A stretch of DNA of 36,549 bases from Burkholderiales bacterium (GCA_014378085.1 JACMOJ010000140.1:1-36549); one strand, 5' to 3'. Shown: positions 1 through 9,081, counted from the first letter of the stretch. Numbers and translations are program-made. Notes: generated by a model not told the origin, from the sequence alone.

Positions 1-186
1 AAAGCGCGCGGGGCGCAGCTGCCGTTGCCGCCGCCGGATCTGGAAATCGAACTGACGCCGGATACATCCAAAGAAGCCGCGAGGCGAATGTGCCTCACCG
101 CCCGCAGCCGTCTCGGGCAGACGTTACTTCAAGCCCTCCAAGTCCCCCAGGCCGACTGGGGCCCCCAATCCCCCCAAGCCCCTTAA
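1..186 (+). CDS. tsaE: TsaE C-terminus (tRNA t6A synthesis ATPase), partial
   Basis: Frame 1 is open from the window edge to a TAA at 184-186, giving the last 61 residues of a protein cut by the window. TsaE is the small P-loop ATPase that works with TsaB and TsaD to make N6-threonylcarbamoyladenosine at position 37 of ANN-decoding tRNAs. The Walker motifs lie upstream and cannot be seen. The call rests on the C-terminal pattern of an LPPPDLEIEL strand followed by a basic-polar 'RRMCLTARSRLGQTLL' stretch, which resembles TsaE tails in betaproteobacteria, and on the adjacent amiC, its usual downstream partner there. The Pro/Gln-rich last 15 residues look like a variable tail. Function is inferred mostly from context. 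Confidence 0.65.
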   Translation, partial: KARGAQLPLPPPDLEIELTPDTSKEAARRMCLTARSRLGQTLLQALQVPQADWGPQSPQAP

Positions 187-212
187 GCCACATTGCCCTA
201 ACGAGTATTTCG

Positions 213-1622
213 GTGTCGAGACGCATGTTGCTGAGCAGCGCAGCAGCGCTACCCCTGTTAGGCAGCCAGTTGCTTGGCGCAGCATCAGCCCCTTCCAAAG
301 TAAGTGCCGCCCGCGTCTGGCCCGCTGACGAGTACACACGCGTCACCTTTGAAGCCCCTGCGGGCTTTAAGTACCAGCATTTTTTTGTCAAAGACCCGGA
401 ACGGCTGGTGCTCGATATTGAAAACGTCGAGCTCGGCGATGCGTTAAAGTCGCTCGCCGCAAAAGTGGGTGCTGACGATCCGTATATCAAGTCGGTCAGA
501 GTTGGCATCAATCGGCCAAATGTGGTGCGAGTGGTGCTTGACCTGCGCACCGAGGTGCTGCCACAGGTTTTTGCCGTACCCCCGGTAGGAGAATTCGGGC
601 ATCGACTGATGCTCGATATCTACCCGGCCAAGCCCGTAGACTCCATGCTCGCGTTGTTGAATGCGGATACGGCGATGTTTGCGGCGTCTGATAAAGACTC
701 TAGCAAGGCAAACGCGCCGATACCAAGTGACGGCAAGCCGGGGGATAAACCGGCGGTTGCCGGCTCGTTGAAGGAGCCGAGCAAGGAGCCTAGCAAGGAC
801 TCCAGCAAGGACGCAATCAAAGGCCCCAGCAAGGACCTTGGCAAAGACGCGGCGAGAGATGCTGGTAAAGACACTCCAAAAGCCCCTGAAGCGCCGGCGA
901 TTATTGCCGGACGGAAGCCGCCCCGTCCATTTACGGTGGTGGTAGATCCCGGGCACGGTGGCGAAGACCCCGGCGCGGTCGGCAAAGCGGGGACGCGGGA
1001 AAAGGATATCGTGCTAACGATATCGCGCCTGCTGAAAGACAAACTCGATCACGACGCGCGCTTTCGCATTGCACTCACTCGCGATGCAGATTATTTTGTG
1101 CCGCTGCATCATCGCGTACAACGTGCGCGCAGGATGAGGGCAGACTTATTTATCAGCGTACACGCGGATGCGTTTATTCATCCGCAGGCCAATGGCTCGT
1201 CGGTGTTTGCGCTATCCGAGCGCGGTGCCACATCGACTGCTGCGAAGTGGATTGCCAACAAAGAAAATGATGCTGACCTGATCGGCGGTATCAACCTGAG
1301 CACCCGCGACTCGAGTCTGGCGCGCATTCTTTTGGACCTTTCGACCACCGCGCAGATTAACGACTCACTGAAATTGGGACGTTATGTGTTGTCCGAACTG
1401 GGTGAGGTAAATCGCCTACACAAACCGCAAGTTGAGCAGGCCGGGTTCGCAGTACTAAAGGCTCCCGACATTCCTTCCATCCTGATTGAAACGGCTTTCA
1501 TCTCGAACCCAGAGGAAGAGCGTAAGTTACGCGACGCCAGCTATCAAGCCAAAATGGCGGACGCCATTGCCGATGGTGTTCGTACCTATTTCAAGAAAAA
1601 CCCGGCGCTTGCACGGGTTTAG
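213..1622 (+). CDS. amiC: N-acetylmuramoyl-L-alanine amidase, AmiC type, Tat-exported
   Basis: Periplasmic zinc amidase that cleaves the peptide stem from MurNAc in septal peptidoglycan so that daughter cells separate. From the GTG at 213 the protein begins with a twin-arginine signal (SRRMLL, then a hydrophobic stretch ending GAASA). An AMIN domain follows (RVWPADEYTRVTF to about LMLDIYPA), then a Lys/Ser/Asp-rich linker, then an Amidase_3 domain. Zinc and catalytic motifs are visible: DPGHGG, the Glu of REKD, SVHAD and IETAFISN. The frame is open from an ATG at 90, but that start would overlap tsaE by 97 nt and add an unusual Pro-rich leader before the RR pair, so I prefer GTG 213. The ribosome site is weak for both. 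The family is certain; the start is not. Confidence 0.9.
   Translation: MSRRMLLSSAAALPLLGSQLLGAASAPSKVSAARVWPADEYTRVTFEAPAGFKYQHFFVKDPERLVLDIENVELGDALKSLAAKVGADDPYIKSVRVGINRPNVVRVVLDLRTEVLPQVFAVPPVGEFGHRLMLDIYPAKPVDSMLALLNADTAMFAASDKDSSKANAPIPSDGKPGDKPAVAGSLKEPSKEPSKDSSKDAIKGPSKDLGKDAARDAGKDTPKAPEAPAIIAGRKPPRPFTVVVDPGHGGEDPGAVGKAGTREKDIVLTISRLLKDKLDHDARFRIALTRDADYFVPLHHRVQRARRMRADLFISVHADAFIHPQANGSSVFALSERGATSTAAKWIANKENDADLIGGINLSTRDSSLARILLDLSTTAQINDSLKLGRYVLSELGEVNRLHKPQVEQAGFAVLKAPDIPSILIETAFISNPEEERKLRDASYQAKMADAIADGVRTYFKKNPALARV
768..875 (+). repeat. Degenerate 12-nt tandem repeat encoding the AmiC linker
   Basis: About eight to nine units of 12 nt, the best being AGCAAGGACTCC-like at 780, 792, 804 and 828, with decayed units at 816, 840, 852 and 864. 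In frame they encode SKEP/SKDS/SKDA/GKDA-type tetrapeptides that join the AMIN domain to the amidase domain. The unit is a multiple of three, so copy-number change would keep the frame and only alter linker length. Confidence 0.8.
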
Positions 1623-1645
1623 ACGCATCGCGCAAAGTCAAATGC

Positions 1646-1714
1646 TGGCGGGCGTTTTGGGCAACTTTAGTCTGGAAAGTGCCGCCGAATAACGACTTTT
1701 ATCCCGCGAGCGAG
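1646..1714. repeat. Intergenic hairpin repeat, copy 1 (E0)
   Basis: Lies between the convergent ends of amiC and the GGDEF-EAL gene. It aligns with the copy at 31672: both start TGGCGGGCG.TTTGGG, share AAAGTGCC, and share GACTTTTAT at the same 48-nt offset. Outer arms GGCGG (1647-1651) and CCGCC (1682-1686) can pair. An inner pair GGCAACTTT (1659-1667) and AAAGTGCC (1676-1683) is possible with one bulge; it shares bases with the right outer arm, so the two are alternatives. It may also act as a bidirectional terminator for the convergent genes. Confidence 0.6.
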
Positions 1715-1724
1715 TTTAATTTCT

Positions 1725-4271
1725 TTATGTCGCGATGCGCTGGCTTTTCAGCAGGGCCGAAATCTCAGTGACGGTGAGTGGCTTGGCGAACAGGAACCCT
1801 TGGAATGCGTCACAACCGTTAGCACGGAGGAATTCTAGCTGACCGACTTGTTCTACACCCTCGGCAATCACCCGCAACTTGAGGCGTTTGCTCATAGCGA
1901 TAATCGCCTCGGTAATCGAACAGCTGTTGTGGTCTTCAGGAATTTGCGAAATGAAGCTGCGATCTATCTTGAGAGTCTGCGCCGGCAGTCGTTTCAATTG
2001 TCCGAGCGACGAATAACCCACCCCAAAGTCGTCAATGGAAATGGTCGCGCCGAGTCGGCGGAGCTCAGTCAGAATTTCGATTGACTGGTCGAGGTTGCGC
2101 ATCGCAACGGTCTCAGTGATTTCAAGATCTATTTGCGACGCGGAAACTCCCGTTTCAAGCAGCGCTGCCTTCATCGACGGCAACAGCTTACGCGAGATGA
2201 ATTGCCGCGGTGACAGGTTGACCGAGACGTTGATGTCGGCAAAGCCCTCTTGCTCCCAAATTTTGATTTGCTGACATGCGTTGCGAAATACCCATTCGCC
2301 AAGCGGCACAATCAGCCCCAGCTCCTCGGCAATCGATATGAAATCCTTCGGGTAGATCTCGCCGTGCTGTGGATCGTTCCATCTGAGCAGCGCTTCCAGA
2401 CCGACGATCTTTCCGCTTGAAACGTCGACTTGCGGTTGGTAGCGCAAGAAGAACTCGTTGCGCTCGATACCGCGGCGTAAGCGGGATTCCACTTCGAGTC
2501 GTTTTGATAAAAGGAAATTTAGATCCGAGGTGAAGAACCGCGCCGTATTGCGGCCCGCGTCCTTGGCTTGGTACATCGCCGAGTCGGCGTGTTTTAGCAG
2601 GTGTTGAATGTCCGTCGCGTCATTTGGATAGTGCGAAATTCCGATCGACGCCGTCACCGTGAGTTCGTGGCCGGAAACCTCGATCGGGCGCGCCAGCTCC
2701 GTAAGTATCTTGTCAGCGACAACTTGCGCAAATTCTGGTTTTTCGAGGTCTGGAAGAACGATCACAAATTCGTCCCCACCCTCGCGTGAGACGGTATCGC
2801 CTTCGCGAACCACCTTCGCCAAGCGCTTGGAAACATCGCGCAAAACGTAATCCCCCGTCTCGTGTCCGAGGGTGTCGTTGACTAGCTTGAAGCGGTCGAG
2901 GTCGATAAACAGCAAACCGACATGATGCTGGTGACGCCGCGCCGAGAGGATGGCCTGATTTAGGCGGTCCTGCATTAATCGACGGTTAGGCAGCCCGGTA
3001 AGCGCGTCATGGTGCGCCATGTAGTGAATGGTGCGCTCTGTGTTTAATCGTTCTGTGACGTCTTGCACGAGAGACGCGACACCAACAACTTTGTCGTTTT
3101 CGTCAACCAACGGCGTGTTGTACCACTCGGTGCTGATCTCCTCACCTCGTTTGGTCTTGTTGGTCATTGAGACGCGTGTGGAATGACGCGTTTGCATGAG
3201 CTCCATCCACATACTCGCGAAACGTTCAGTCTCTGGTCCGCCGTTAACGAGGATGTACCCGGATTCGCCGATTACCTGTGCGGCGATATGGCCGAAAATG
3301 GTTTCTGCAGCCGGATTCCAGCTCGACACGCGAAACTCCATGTCCCATTCAATAAACCCAATAGGCGTGCGCTCAAGATGCAGCTTGAGACGTTGCAACG
3401 CCAGCAATTCGGCGCGCTCAGCTTTGCGGCGATCAACAGATTCTTGTTCGAGTGCACGATTAGCCTGTTCAACGCGCGTTTTTTCTTCTTCAAGACGCAT
3501 CGCAATCAGCACATTGTCAAACCGCGCGGTGAGCGAATCTAACAATGCTTTATGCACTTTGCTGTGCACCACTACCAAAAGTCCGGCGAGTACGGCGATC
3601 GCCGCGCCGAGCATCGAACCGGCACGGTCACCGAAACCAAGCGTCATGACGCCCATTGGCAGTAGCGACACTAATGCGGTGAGCGTAAACAGCGACTTGT
3701 GCGGCGCGAGGTACGCGACTGCGCCAGTGGTAAGCAATGCGACCAGCATCATCACCGGTAACTGTGTCTGGCTCGCCTTCGGCAGCAAGGCCGAACCCAT
3801 CAGGCCCCATAGTGCCGCCATCAGCAGACAACCGATAATAAACCGCATTTCCCAATTGGCGAGTTGTTCTGGGCTGGGATTGGCGCGGATAAAAAACTTG
3901 TACAGAAAATACCGGCCAATCATCACAAGGCTGGCGGCGATGAACCAAACGAACAACTCTGGCCGTTCACCAAGCTCATTCCATAGAATCGCGCCCAGTA
4001 AGAAAGTCACCATTAATTCAGCGAGATAGCCAACTAACGAAAAGCGATATAGCAACCTAACTTGTTCTGCAAAAATGTGTTTTGCAACGAAGGCGCGGTC
4101 ATGCACCGATACCGGTGCAGCGAGTGAGAGTCCCGGTGCCGACGATTGTGCAATGGTCAGTGCGGCGCCGTTACCGGCGTTGGTTTTGTCTTCTGTGGGT
4201 TGCGCAGCCAAGTTTCGTGCTCTTAATAAGTCCGCAACAACGACCGCCTTGCGCGGGTGTTGGCGGGACAT
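1725..4271 (-). CDS. Membrane PAS-GGDEF-EAL cyclic-di-GMP protein
   Basis: Predicted inner-membrane c-di-GMP enzyme with both synthesis and breakdown modules. Order: a variable N-terminus, about six hydrophobic segments, a coiled coil, a PAS domain (ERTPIGFIEWDME to QDVTERL), a GGDEF domain and an EAL domain. The cyclase site is intact (REGGDEF) and an RxxD inhibitory site (REGD) sits five residues before it. The EAL side keeps GLEALLRW, NLSPRQF, EITETV, DDFGVG and IAEGVE, so phosphodiesterase activity is plausible; the fourth residue of the usual DDFGTG loop is Val. The frame extends to a GTG at 4340, but the ATG at 4271 (MSRQHPRKAV) is a more ordinary start; neither has a strong ribosome site. 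It stands alone between amiC and mutL on the opposite strand. The ligand sensed by PAS is unknown. Confidence 0.88.
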   Translation of the reverse strand: MSRQHPRKAVVVADLLRARNLAAQPTEDKTNAGNGAALTIAQSSAPGLSLAAPVSVHDRAFVAKHIFAEQVRLLYRFSLVGYLAELMVTFLLGAILWNELGERPELFVWFIAASLVMIGRYFLYKFFIRANPSPEQLANWEMRFIIGCLLMAALWGLMGSALLPKASQTQLPVMMLVALLTTGAVAYLAPHKSLFTLTALVSLLPMGVMTLGFGDRAGSMLGAAIAVLAGLLVVVHSKVHKALLDSLTARFDNVLIAMRLEEEKTRVEQANRALEQESVDRRKAERAELLALQRLKLHLERTPIGFIEWDMEFRVSSWNPAAETIFGHIAAQVIGESGYILVNGGPETERFASMWMELMQTRHSTRVSMTNKTKRGEEISTEWYNTPLVDENDKVVGVASLVQDVTERLNTERTIHYMAHHDALTGLPNRRLMQDRLNQAILSARRHQHHVGLLFIDLDRFKLVNDTLGHETGDYVLRDVSKRLAKVVREGDTVSREGGDEFVIVLPDLEKPEFAQVVADKILTELARPIEVSGHELTVTASIGISHYPNDATDIQHLLKHADSAMYQAKDAGRNTARFFTSDLNFLLSKRLEVESRLRRGIERNEFFLRYQPQVDVSSGKIVGLEALLRWNDPQHGEIYPKDFISIAEELGLIVPLGEWVFRNACQQIKIWEQEGFADINVSVNLSPRQFISRKLLPSMKAALLETGVSASQIDLEITETVAMRNLDQSIEILTELRRLGATISIDDFGVGYSSLGQLKRLPAQTLKIDRSFISQIPEDHNSCSITEAIIAMSKRLKLRVIAEGVEQVGQLEFLRANGCDAFQGFLFAKPLTVTEISALLKSQRIAT

Positions 4272-4380
4272 TCCAATATTCAAAACCTTCGCAAACTTGG
4301 TGGTCGGCAGGTTGAAATTCACACCGACATTACAGATCACATCGAGAAGGCTATGTATGTATTTGTTATCAAACAGTTAG

Positions 4381-4409
4381 ACGTTAGTGTTTTCCCTTAA
4401 CGGCGTCAA
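4381..4409 (-). promoter_or_regulatory. Possible sigma-70 promoter for the GGDEF-EAL gene
   Basis: On the minus strand TTGACG (4409-4404) is followed after 17 nt by TAACGT (4386-4381). The -35 is good (5 of 6) but the -10 matches only 3 of 6. It would give a leader of about 100 nt before the ATG at 4271. Confidence 0.3.
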
Positions 4410-4702
4410 GTCCAACCTACTGAAATGCGCGCTTTTTGCCATGCAATAACCGAAATAGGGTACCCCAACGTGGCTAGGCTAAACCGATTGCGATCGACTA
4501 TCGCTCGCCCGCAGTGGATCAACTATGCGGTTTTGCACAGTTAGGCGGGGGAGCTACTCGCGTGTAACCACCGCCAATGCCGTTGAACTTGCGCGGCTTT
4601 CAGCAAGCCTTCGGCAGCGCCTAAAATGTCGAATTGCACTCACCTGATTTCGCGGCGCGTCGGCCGCCTAAGTAACGATTTGACGCCACCGAGCAGACAC
4701 CC
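4410..4702 (+). other. Intergenic region upstream of mutL
   Basis: No gene is apparent here. The best promoter-like signal for mutL-miaA is TAAAAT at 4622-4627 with a weak TTCAGC 17 nt upstream (4599-4604), which would give a leader of roughly 70 nt. The mutL ribosome site is a weak GAG/CAG-rich stretch. No repeat or RNA gene was recognised. Confidence 0.35.
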
Positions 4703-6514
4703 ATGTCCAATCCTATTCAGCAACTCCCTGAACTTCTGATCAACCAAATCGCGGCTGGCGAGGTGGTGGAACGACCCGCGTCAGCGCTGAAGGAGTTGCT
4801 TGAAAATAGCCTCGATGCAGGCGCGACCGAGATACATATTGAATTGTTCGAGGGGGGAATCAAGCGTATTCGCGTTGTTGACAATGGCATTGGCATCGCT
4901 GCGGCGGAGCTGGCGCTAGCCGTCGCGCGGCATGCCACGTCAAAGATCGCGTGTTTAGATGACCTAGAACGCGTCGCATCAATGGGCTTTCGCGGGGAAG
5001 CGTTAGCAAGCTTGGCTTCCATATCGCGACTCACATTGACGTCTCGCCGGGCTGAATCTGCGCACGCGTTTCGGCTACAGGTGCTAGGCGGCGAGGCAAG
5101 TGAGACTGCGCCCGCGGCACTTGCGCAGGGGACCGTGGTCGAGGCAGAAGATTTGTTTTTTAATACGCCCGCGCGACGCAAGTTTTTGAAGACCGAGGGC
5201 ACCGAGTTTGGCCATGCCGAGGATGCTGCTACCCGTATCGCGATTGCATTTCCATACGTCGGCATTTCGCTCACCCACAACGCTCGACGCATGTGGGCGC
5301 ATGCAGCAGAGTCGCCTGCGGCGCGTGTGATGGCAATTCTGGGTGATGAATTTGCCGGATCGTCGATCACAATTGCTGAACATCAGGCCGCGTTTTCCAT
5401 TAGCGGGCACATCGCAATGCCGCGCTACTCGCGCGCCGGTCGTGACCAGCAATTCGTATTCGTAAACGGCAGATTTGTCCGCGACAAACTTTTGCAACAT
5501 GCGATACGCGAAGCTTATGCCGACGTTCTGCATCACCAGCGTCAGCCAGCTTATGCACTGTTTTTATCAATCAGCCCAGAGCTGGTGGATGTCAATGTCC
5601 ATCCGGCCAAGGCGGAGGTGCGTTTTCGCGATTCACGCGGGGTTCATCAGTTTGTGTTTCACGCGCTCCGCAAAGCGTTGTCACAGTCAAGTGCGGAAGC
5701 GTCCGTTCCCGTGGTTGACCCGGCGCGTTATAGCACGGCGCAGAATAGCCAGACACCCCAGCAGTTATCGATGCCCGTCGCGCAGCCGCTCGAGACTAGG
5801 TATCAGGCGTCAACCGGCGCGGCGTGGCGGTCAGACAATCCGCCGCGTGTGGCCGAGGCAAATCGTTTTTACGAGGTTTTGCGCGGCACCGAAGCTGCCA
5901 TGCAAGAGCCGAGTAGCGCTGCGCCTGCGCTGCCACCACTCGGATTTGCGTTGGCGCAGTTGCACGGGATTTACGTGCTTGCGCAAAACGCCAGCGGTCT
6001 GGTGTTGGTCGACATGCACGCAGCACATGAACGCATCCTCTATGAAAAATTCAAACTGGAGGCAGATCGCGGCGAAGCCGCATCCCAACCGCTGCTGGCA
6101 CCGATTGCCTTTGCGCTGAGTCTGCGTGAACGAACGCTACTTGAGGAAAATCGCGCGCTGCTTACCTCGCTGGGGTTCGAATTCGGCGATCTGAGTCCCA
6201 GTGAAATCGCCATTCGTGCCGTGCCCGCCATGTTGGATCGACGCGAGCCACGCGACCTGTTGCGGGAACTGACGGCGGATCTTGCCGAACACGGTGCATC
6301 GCGGGCACTCGAGGAAAGGCGTGATGAAATATTGTCAACGATGGCTTGCCATGCCGCCGTGCGCGCCAACCGCCAACTTAGCATTCCAGAGATGAACGCG
6401 TTGTTGCGCCAAATGGAACAAACCGAGCGAAGTGGTCAATGCAATCATGGCCGACCAACGTGGTACCAGTTTGCCCTGTCAGATCTTGACAGGTTGTTTA
6501 TGCGCGGACGCTGA
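4703..6514 (+). CDS. mutL: DNA mismatch repair protein MutL, endonuclease-type
   Basis: Dimeric GHKL ATPase that couples MutS mismatch recognition to strand removal. The N-terminal ATPase motifs are all present: ELLENSLDAGA, DNGIGI, HATSKI and GFRGEAL. The C-terminal domain carries DMHAAHERILYE, which fits the DQHA(X)2E(X)4E endonuclease motif, plus ACHAAVRA and CNHGRP metal-site motifs. This marks the MutL class that nicks DNA itself and works without MutH, unlike E. coli MutL. Length (603 aa) is normal for the family. The linker between domains (about residues 330-400) is low in conservation, as usual. miaA follows after 6 nt, so the two are probably co-transcribed. Confidence 0.96.
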   Translation: MSNPIQQLPELLINQIAAGEVVERPASALKELLENSLDAGATEIHIELFEGGIKRIRVVDNGIGIAAAELALAVARHATSKIACLDDLERVASMGFRGEALASLASISRLTLTSRRAESAHAFRLQVLGGEASETAPAALAQGTVVEAEDLFFNTPARRKFLKTEGTEFGHAEDAATRIAIAFPYVGISLTHNARRMWAHAAESPAARVMAILGDEFAGSSITIAEHQAAFSISGHIAMPRYSRAGRDQQFVFVNGRFVRDKLLQHAIREAYADVLHHQRQPAYALFLSISPELVDVNVHPAKAEVRFRDSRGVHQFVFHALRKALSQSSAEASVPVVDPARYSTAQNSQTPQQLSMPVAQPLETRYQASTGAAWRSDNPPRVAEANRFYEVLRGTEAAMQEPSSAAPALPPLGFALAQLHGIYVLAQNASGLVLVDMHAAHERILYEKFKLEADRGEAASQPLLAPIAFALSLRERTLLEENRALLTSLGFEFGDLSPSEIAIRAVPAMLDRREPRDLLRELTADLAEHGASRALEERRDEILSTMACHAAVRANRQLSIPEMNALLRQMEQTERSGQCNHGRPTWYQFALSDLDRLFMRGR

Positions 6515-6520
6515 CTGGCG

Positions 6521-7531
6521 ATGTCACACGTCAAAATGGGGGCGAAAGATTGCGATCTACCGGTGCTGTTTTTGCTCGGGCCGACGGCGTCGGGAAAAAC
6601 GGCACTCGCAACGCGGTTGGTAGACTATTTCGCGGGTAAGCGTCGTCTCGAAATTGTCAGTGTTGACTCCGCCTTGGTCTATCGTGCGATGAATATCGGG
6701 TCGGCAAAACCTGATGCGGCGATGCTGGCTCAATACCCACACCACATGATTGATTTGATCAATCCTGATCAAGTTTACTCGGCGGCAGATTATCGACGCG
6801 ACGTCCTCAAAGTGATGGCGGGGATTGTTTCGAGAGGTGCGGTTCCATTGCTGGTTGGTGGCAGCATGATGTATGTAAAAACGCTATTGGAGGGGCTCAG
6901 CGCCATGCCGCCTGCAAATCCAACGCTCCGCGCTGAACTGGCGGCCACAGCGGCGACTATTGGCTGGCCCGCAATGCATGCCAAACTTGCCGAAGTTGAT
7001 GTGCAGACCGCCCAACGACTGGAGCCAAACGATAGCCAGCGGATTCAGCGCGCGCTAGAGGTTTTTTCGATCACCGGGGTACCAATGTCGGAATTGCACC
7101 GACGCGACGCCGAACCGCCTTTCAAGCAAGCGGATGCGCAATTTCCTTACGCTCGGCATTTGGTCGCGCTCGTACCCTCGGATCGAGCAGTATTGCATCA
7201 GCGCATTGCCGAGCGGTTCGAGGCAATGCTGCATGCAGGGTTTGTCGACGAAGTACGGCAATTGCGAATGCAGTATCAATTGACGCCGGATCTTCCGTCC
7301 ATGCGGGCAGTCGGTTATCGGCAGGTATGGCAATTTTTAGATGGCGAGTTTGACCACGATCAGCTGCGTGCACGGGCGGTCGCCGCTACCCGCCAACTCG
7401 CGAAGCGGCAGCTGACGTGGTTAAGATCGATGCCAAACGTGACAACCTACGACTGCCTTGATCCAAGTTTGTTAGGCCGCGTCGAGGTAGCGCTCGATTG
7501 CGTCATTCCACGCGCGGATACCGCCGGTTAA
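6521..7531 (+). CDS. miaA: tRNA dimethylallyltransferase MiaA
   Basis: Transfers the dimethylallyl group from DMAPP to N6 of A37 in tRNAs that read UNN codons. The P-loop GPTASGKT is at residues 20-27. The tRNA-binding and catalytic SVDSALVYR segment and the NIGSAKP motif follow, then VGGSMMY, QRIQRALEV, MRAVGYRQVW and the C-terminal KRQLTWLRS. The 336-aa length is slightly longer than E. coli MiaA at the N-terminus; ATG codons at 6521 and at Met6 are both possible starts. It follows mutL by 6 nt, a well-known pairing, and converges with xseA, with 6 nt between the two stop codons. Confidence 0.96.
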   Translation: MSHVKMGAKDCDLPVLFLLGPTASGKTALATRLVDYFAGKRRLEIVSVDSALVYRAMNIGSAKPDAAMLAQYPHHMIDLINPDQVYSAADYRRDVLKVMAGIVSRGAVPLLVGGSMMYVKTLLEGLSAMPPANPTLRAELAATAATIGWPAMHAKLAEVDVQTAQRLEPNDSQRIQRALEVFSITGVPMSELHRRDAEPPFKQADAQFPYARHLVALVPSDRAVLHQRIAERFEAMLHAGFVDEVRQLRMQYQLTPDLPSMRAVGYRQVWQFLDGEFDHDQLRARAVAATRQLAKRQLTWLRSMPNVTTYDCLDPSLLGRVEVALDCVIPRADTAG

Positions 7532-7537
7532 TCGCGA

Positions 7538-8968
7538 CTAACTGACGTTTGCCTCGGCCTTGCCGTCGTAGAACTGCAGCACCACTGGGTCGCCTGACTG
7601 AAGCGTCGCGCGCGCGGTCACAAGTGTGTGTTGAGGGTCGTTTCGCTGCACCATCACGTAACCGCGCCGCAATACCTGCTGGGGATTTAGCATCAGGAGC
7701 GCCTGCGCGCGCTGGGCGAGGGTTTGCTGCCGACGGGCCATGTGTAAAGCCACGCTGCGTTCTACCGCAAGCCCCAGATACGTGATGCGCTCGCGACATA
7801 GTGCTACATCAGGCGTGCTGGAGAGGAAGCGCGACCGCCCTTGATGCAGCTGCTGTTGACGGAGGGTTTGCATAAATTGCAAAGCCCGTGCCAGGCGCTG
7901 TGAAGTTTGGCCCAGCTTTTCACGCGCGTGGGCAATACGTTGTTCAGGTGAGAGCAGCCCGCGCGAGGCGAGGTCTACACGTTGTTGAAGCTGGCCGAGG
8001 AATCTGCGAATGGTTGTCTCGAAGTGTGCAGCGCGCTGGCAGATGTACTCGCGGAGTTTGGCGGCGTCCGGCGAGAGCATTTCGGCCGCGGCAGTCGGCG
8101 TCGGGGCCCGCATGTCGGCGACAAAGTCGCAAATCGTGAAGTCGGTTTCGTGGCCGACACCCGAAACGACAGGAATCGACGTTTCTTGTTGAAATCTAGC
8201 GATGGCCCGTGCGACCGCTTCCTCGTTAAATGACCACAAATCTTCCGCGCTGCCGCCGCCTCGACAAATCAGCAGTGCATCAACCTCGGCTCTCGTCCGT
8301 GCCGCATCGATTGCCGCGGCAATTTCTCGTCCCGCATCGGCGCCCTGCACAGTGGTGGGATAAATGATGATGCGAGTCATCGGCGAGCGACGCCGGAAGG
8401 TGGTCAACACATCTTGCAGCGCAGCAGCGTTTGGCGATGTCACGATGCCCACTATCCGTGGCATGCCCGGGAGCGCCCGCTTGCGGTGCTCGTCGAATAA
8501 TCCTTCAGCGCCCAGTTTTCGTTTCAGGCGCTCAAACGCTTCAAATAGGGCGCCCACACCCGAGCGCCGCATCGCTTCAACGCCGAGTTGAAATTCGCCG
8601 CGTGCCTCATATAGCGAGGGCAGGGCGCGGATGTCGACCTCAATGCCGTTTTCCGGGGTAAAGGTGACACTTTGCGCGCGGTTGCGAAACATCACACAGC
8701 GCACCTGCGCACGATCATCTTTCAACGAAAAGTACCAGTGGCCGCTGGCAGCACGCATGACGTTTGATAACTCCCCGCGCACCCACCGGAGCTCAAAATT
8801 GGCTTCGAGCAAGCCTTTTACGCGTCGGTTGAGTTCGGAAACAGAGATCGGTTCGGTCCTGCCGTCGGCGCCGGTTTCCGTCGTATGAAACCGTACAGAA
8901 TCACCGTCTTGCGCGGCATTCCGCGGGGTGATCGGCGTCGAGAATAGTGGTAAATCGTCTGGTTCCAT
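7538..8968 (-). CDS. xseA: Exodeoxyribonuclease VII large subunit
   Basis: Large subunit of the exonuclease that degrades single-stranded DNA with XseB; cytoplasmic. An N-terminal OB-fold (ISVSELNRRVKGLLEANFEL, GELSN, GHWYFSLKDDRAQVRCVMF) precedes the catalytic domain with GIVTSPNAAALQDVL, RGGGSAEDLWSFN and the diagnostic SGVGHETDFTICDFVAD plus RAPTPTAAAE. A coiled-coil region for XseB binding and the RGYVMV C-terminal motif follow. At 476 aa it is of normal length. xseB is not in the window. The first ATG at 8968 has only a closely spaced GGTGG before it. Confidence 0.96.
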   Translation of the reverse strand: MEPDDLPLFSTPITPRNAAQDGDSVRFHTTETGADGRTEPISVSELNRRVKGLLEANFELRWVRGELSNVMRAASGHWYFSLKDDRAQVRCVMFRNRAQSVTFTPENGIEVDIRALPSLYEARGEFQLGVEAMRRSGVGALFEAFERLKRKLGAEGLFDEHRKRALPGMPRIVGIVTSPNAAALQDVLTTFRRRSPMTRIIIYPTTVQGADAGREIAAAIDAARTRAEVDALLICRGGGSAEDLWSFNEEAVARAIARFQQETSIPVVSGVGHETDFTICDFVADMRAPTPTAAAEMLSPDAAKLREYICQRAAHFETTIRRFLGQLQQRVDLASRGLLSPEQRIAHAREKLGQTSQRLARALQFMQTLRQQQLHQGRSRFLSSTPDVALCRERITYLGLAVERSVALHMARRQQTLAQRAQALLMLNPQQVLRRGYVMVQRNDPQHTLVTARATLQSGDPVVLQFYDGKAEANVS

Positions 8969-9072
8969 CCACCGAATGCTATCACCGCGCTAGGATTCTG
9001 CGGTAGCCCGCGCACGCGCCGAACGTTGCGATGGGGATGATGCGTAAGTGATTGAGAAATAAAACATTTTTT

Positions 9073-9081
9073 TGTGGTTAA
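9073..9081 (-). promoter_or_regulatory. DnaA-box-like 9-mer (one mismatch)
   Basis: The minus strand reads TTAACCACA, one base away from the DnaA consensus TTATCCACA. It lies inside the AT-rich segment, 72 bp from the inverted pair at 9154-9176. Confidence 0.3.

Noticed and set aside
3196..4029. Long plus-strand open frame (277 aa) opposite the GGDEF-EAL gene
   Set aside because: Antisense to a clear membrane domain; Ser/Arg/Ala-rich shadow composition, no ribosome site and no family motif.
4717..5370. 217-aa minus-strand frame within mutL
   Set aside because: Shadow of the conserved ATPase region; no start signal and no recognisable domain.
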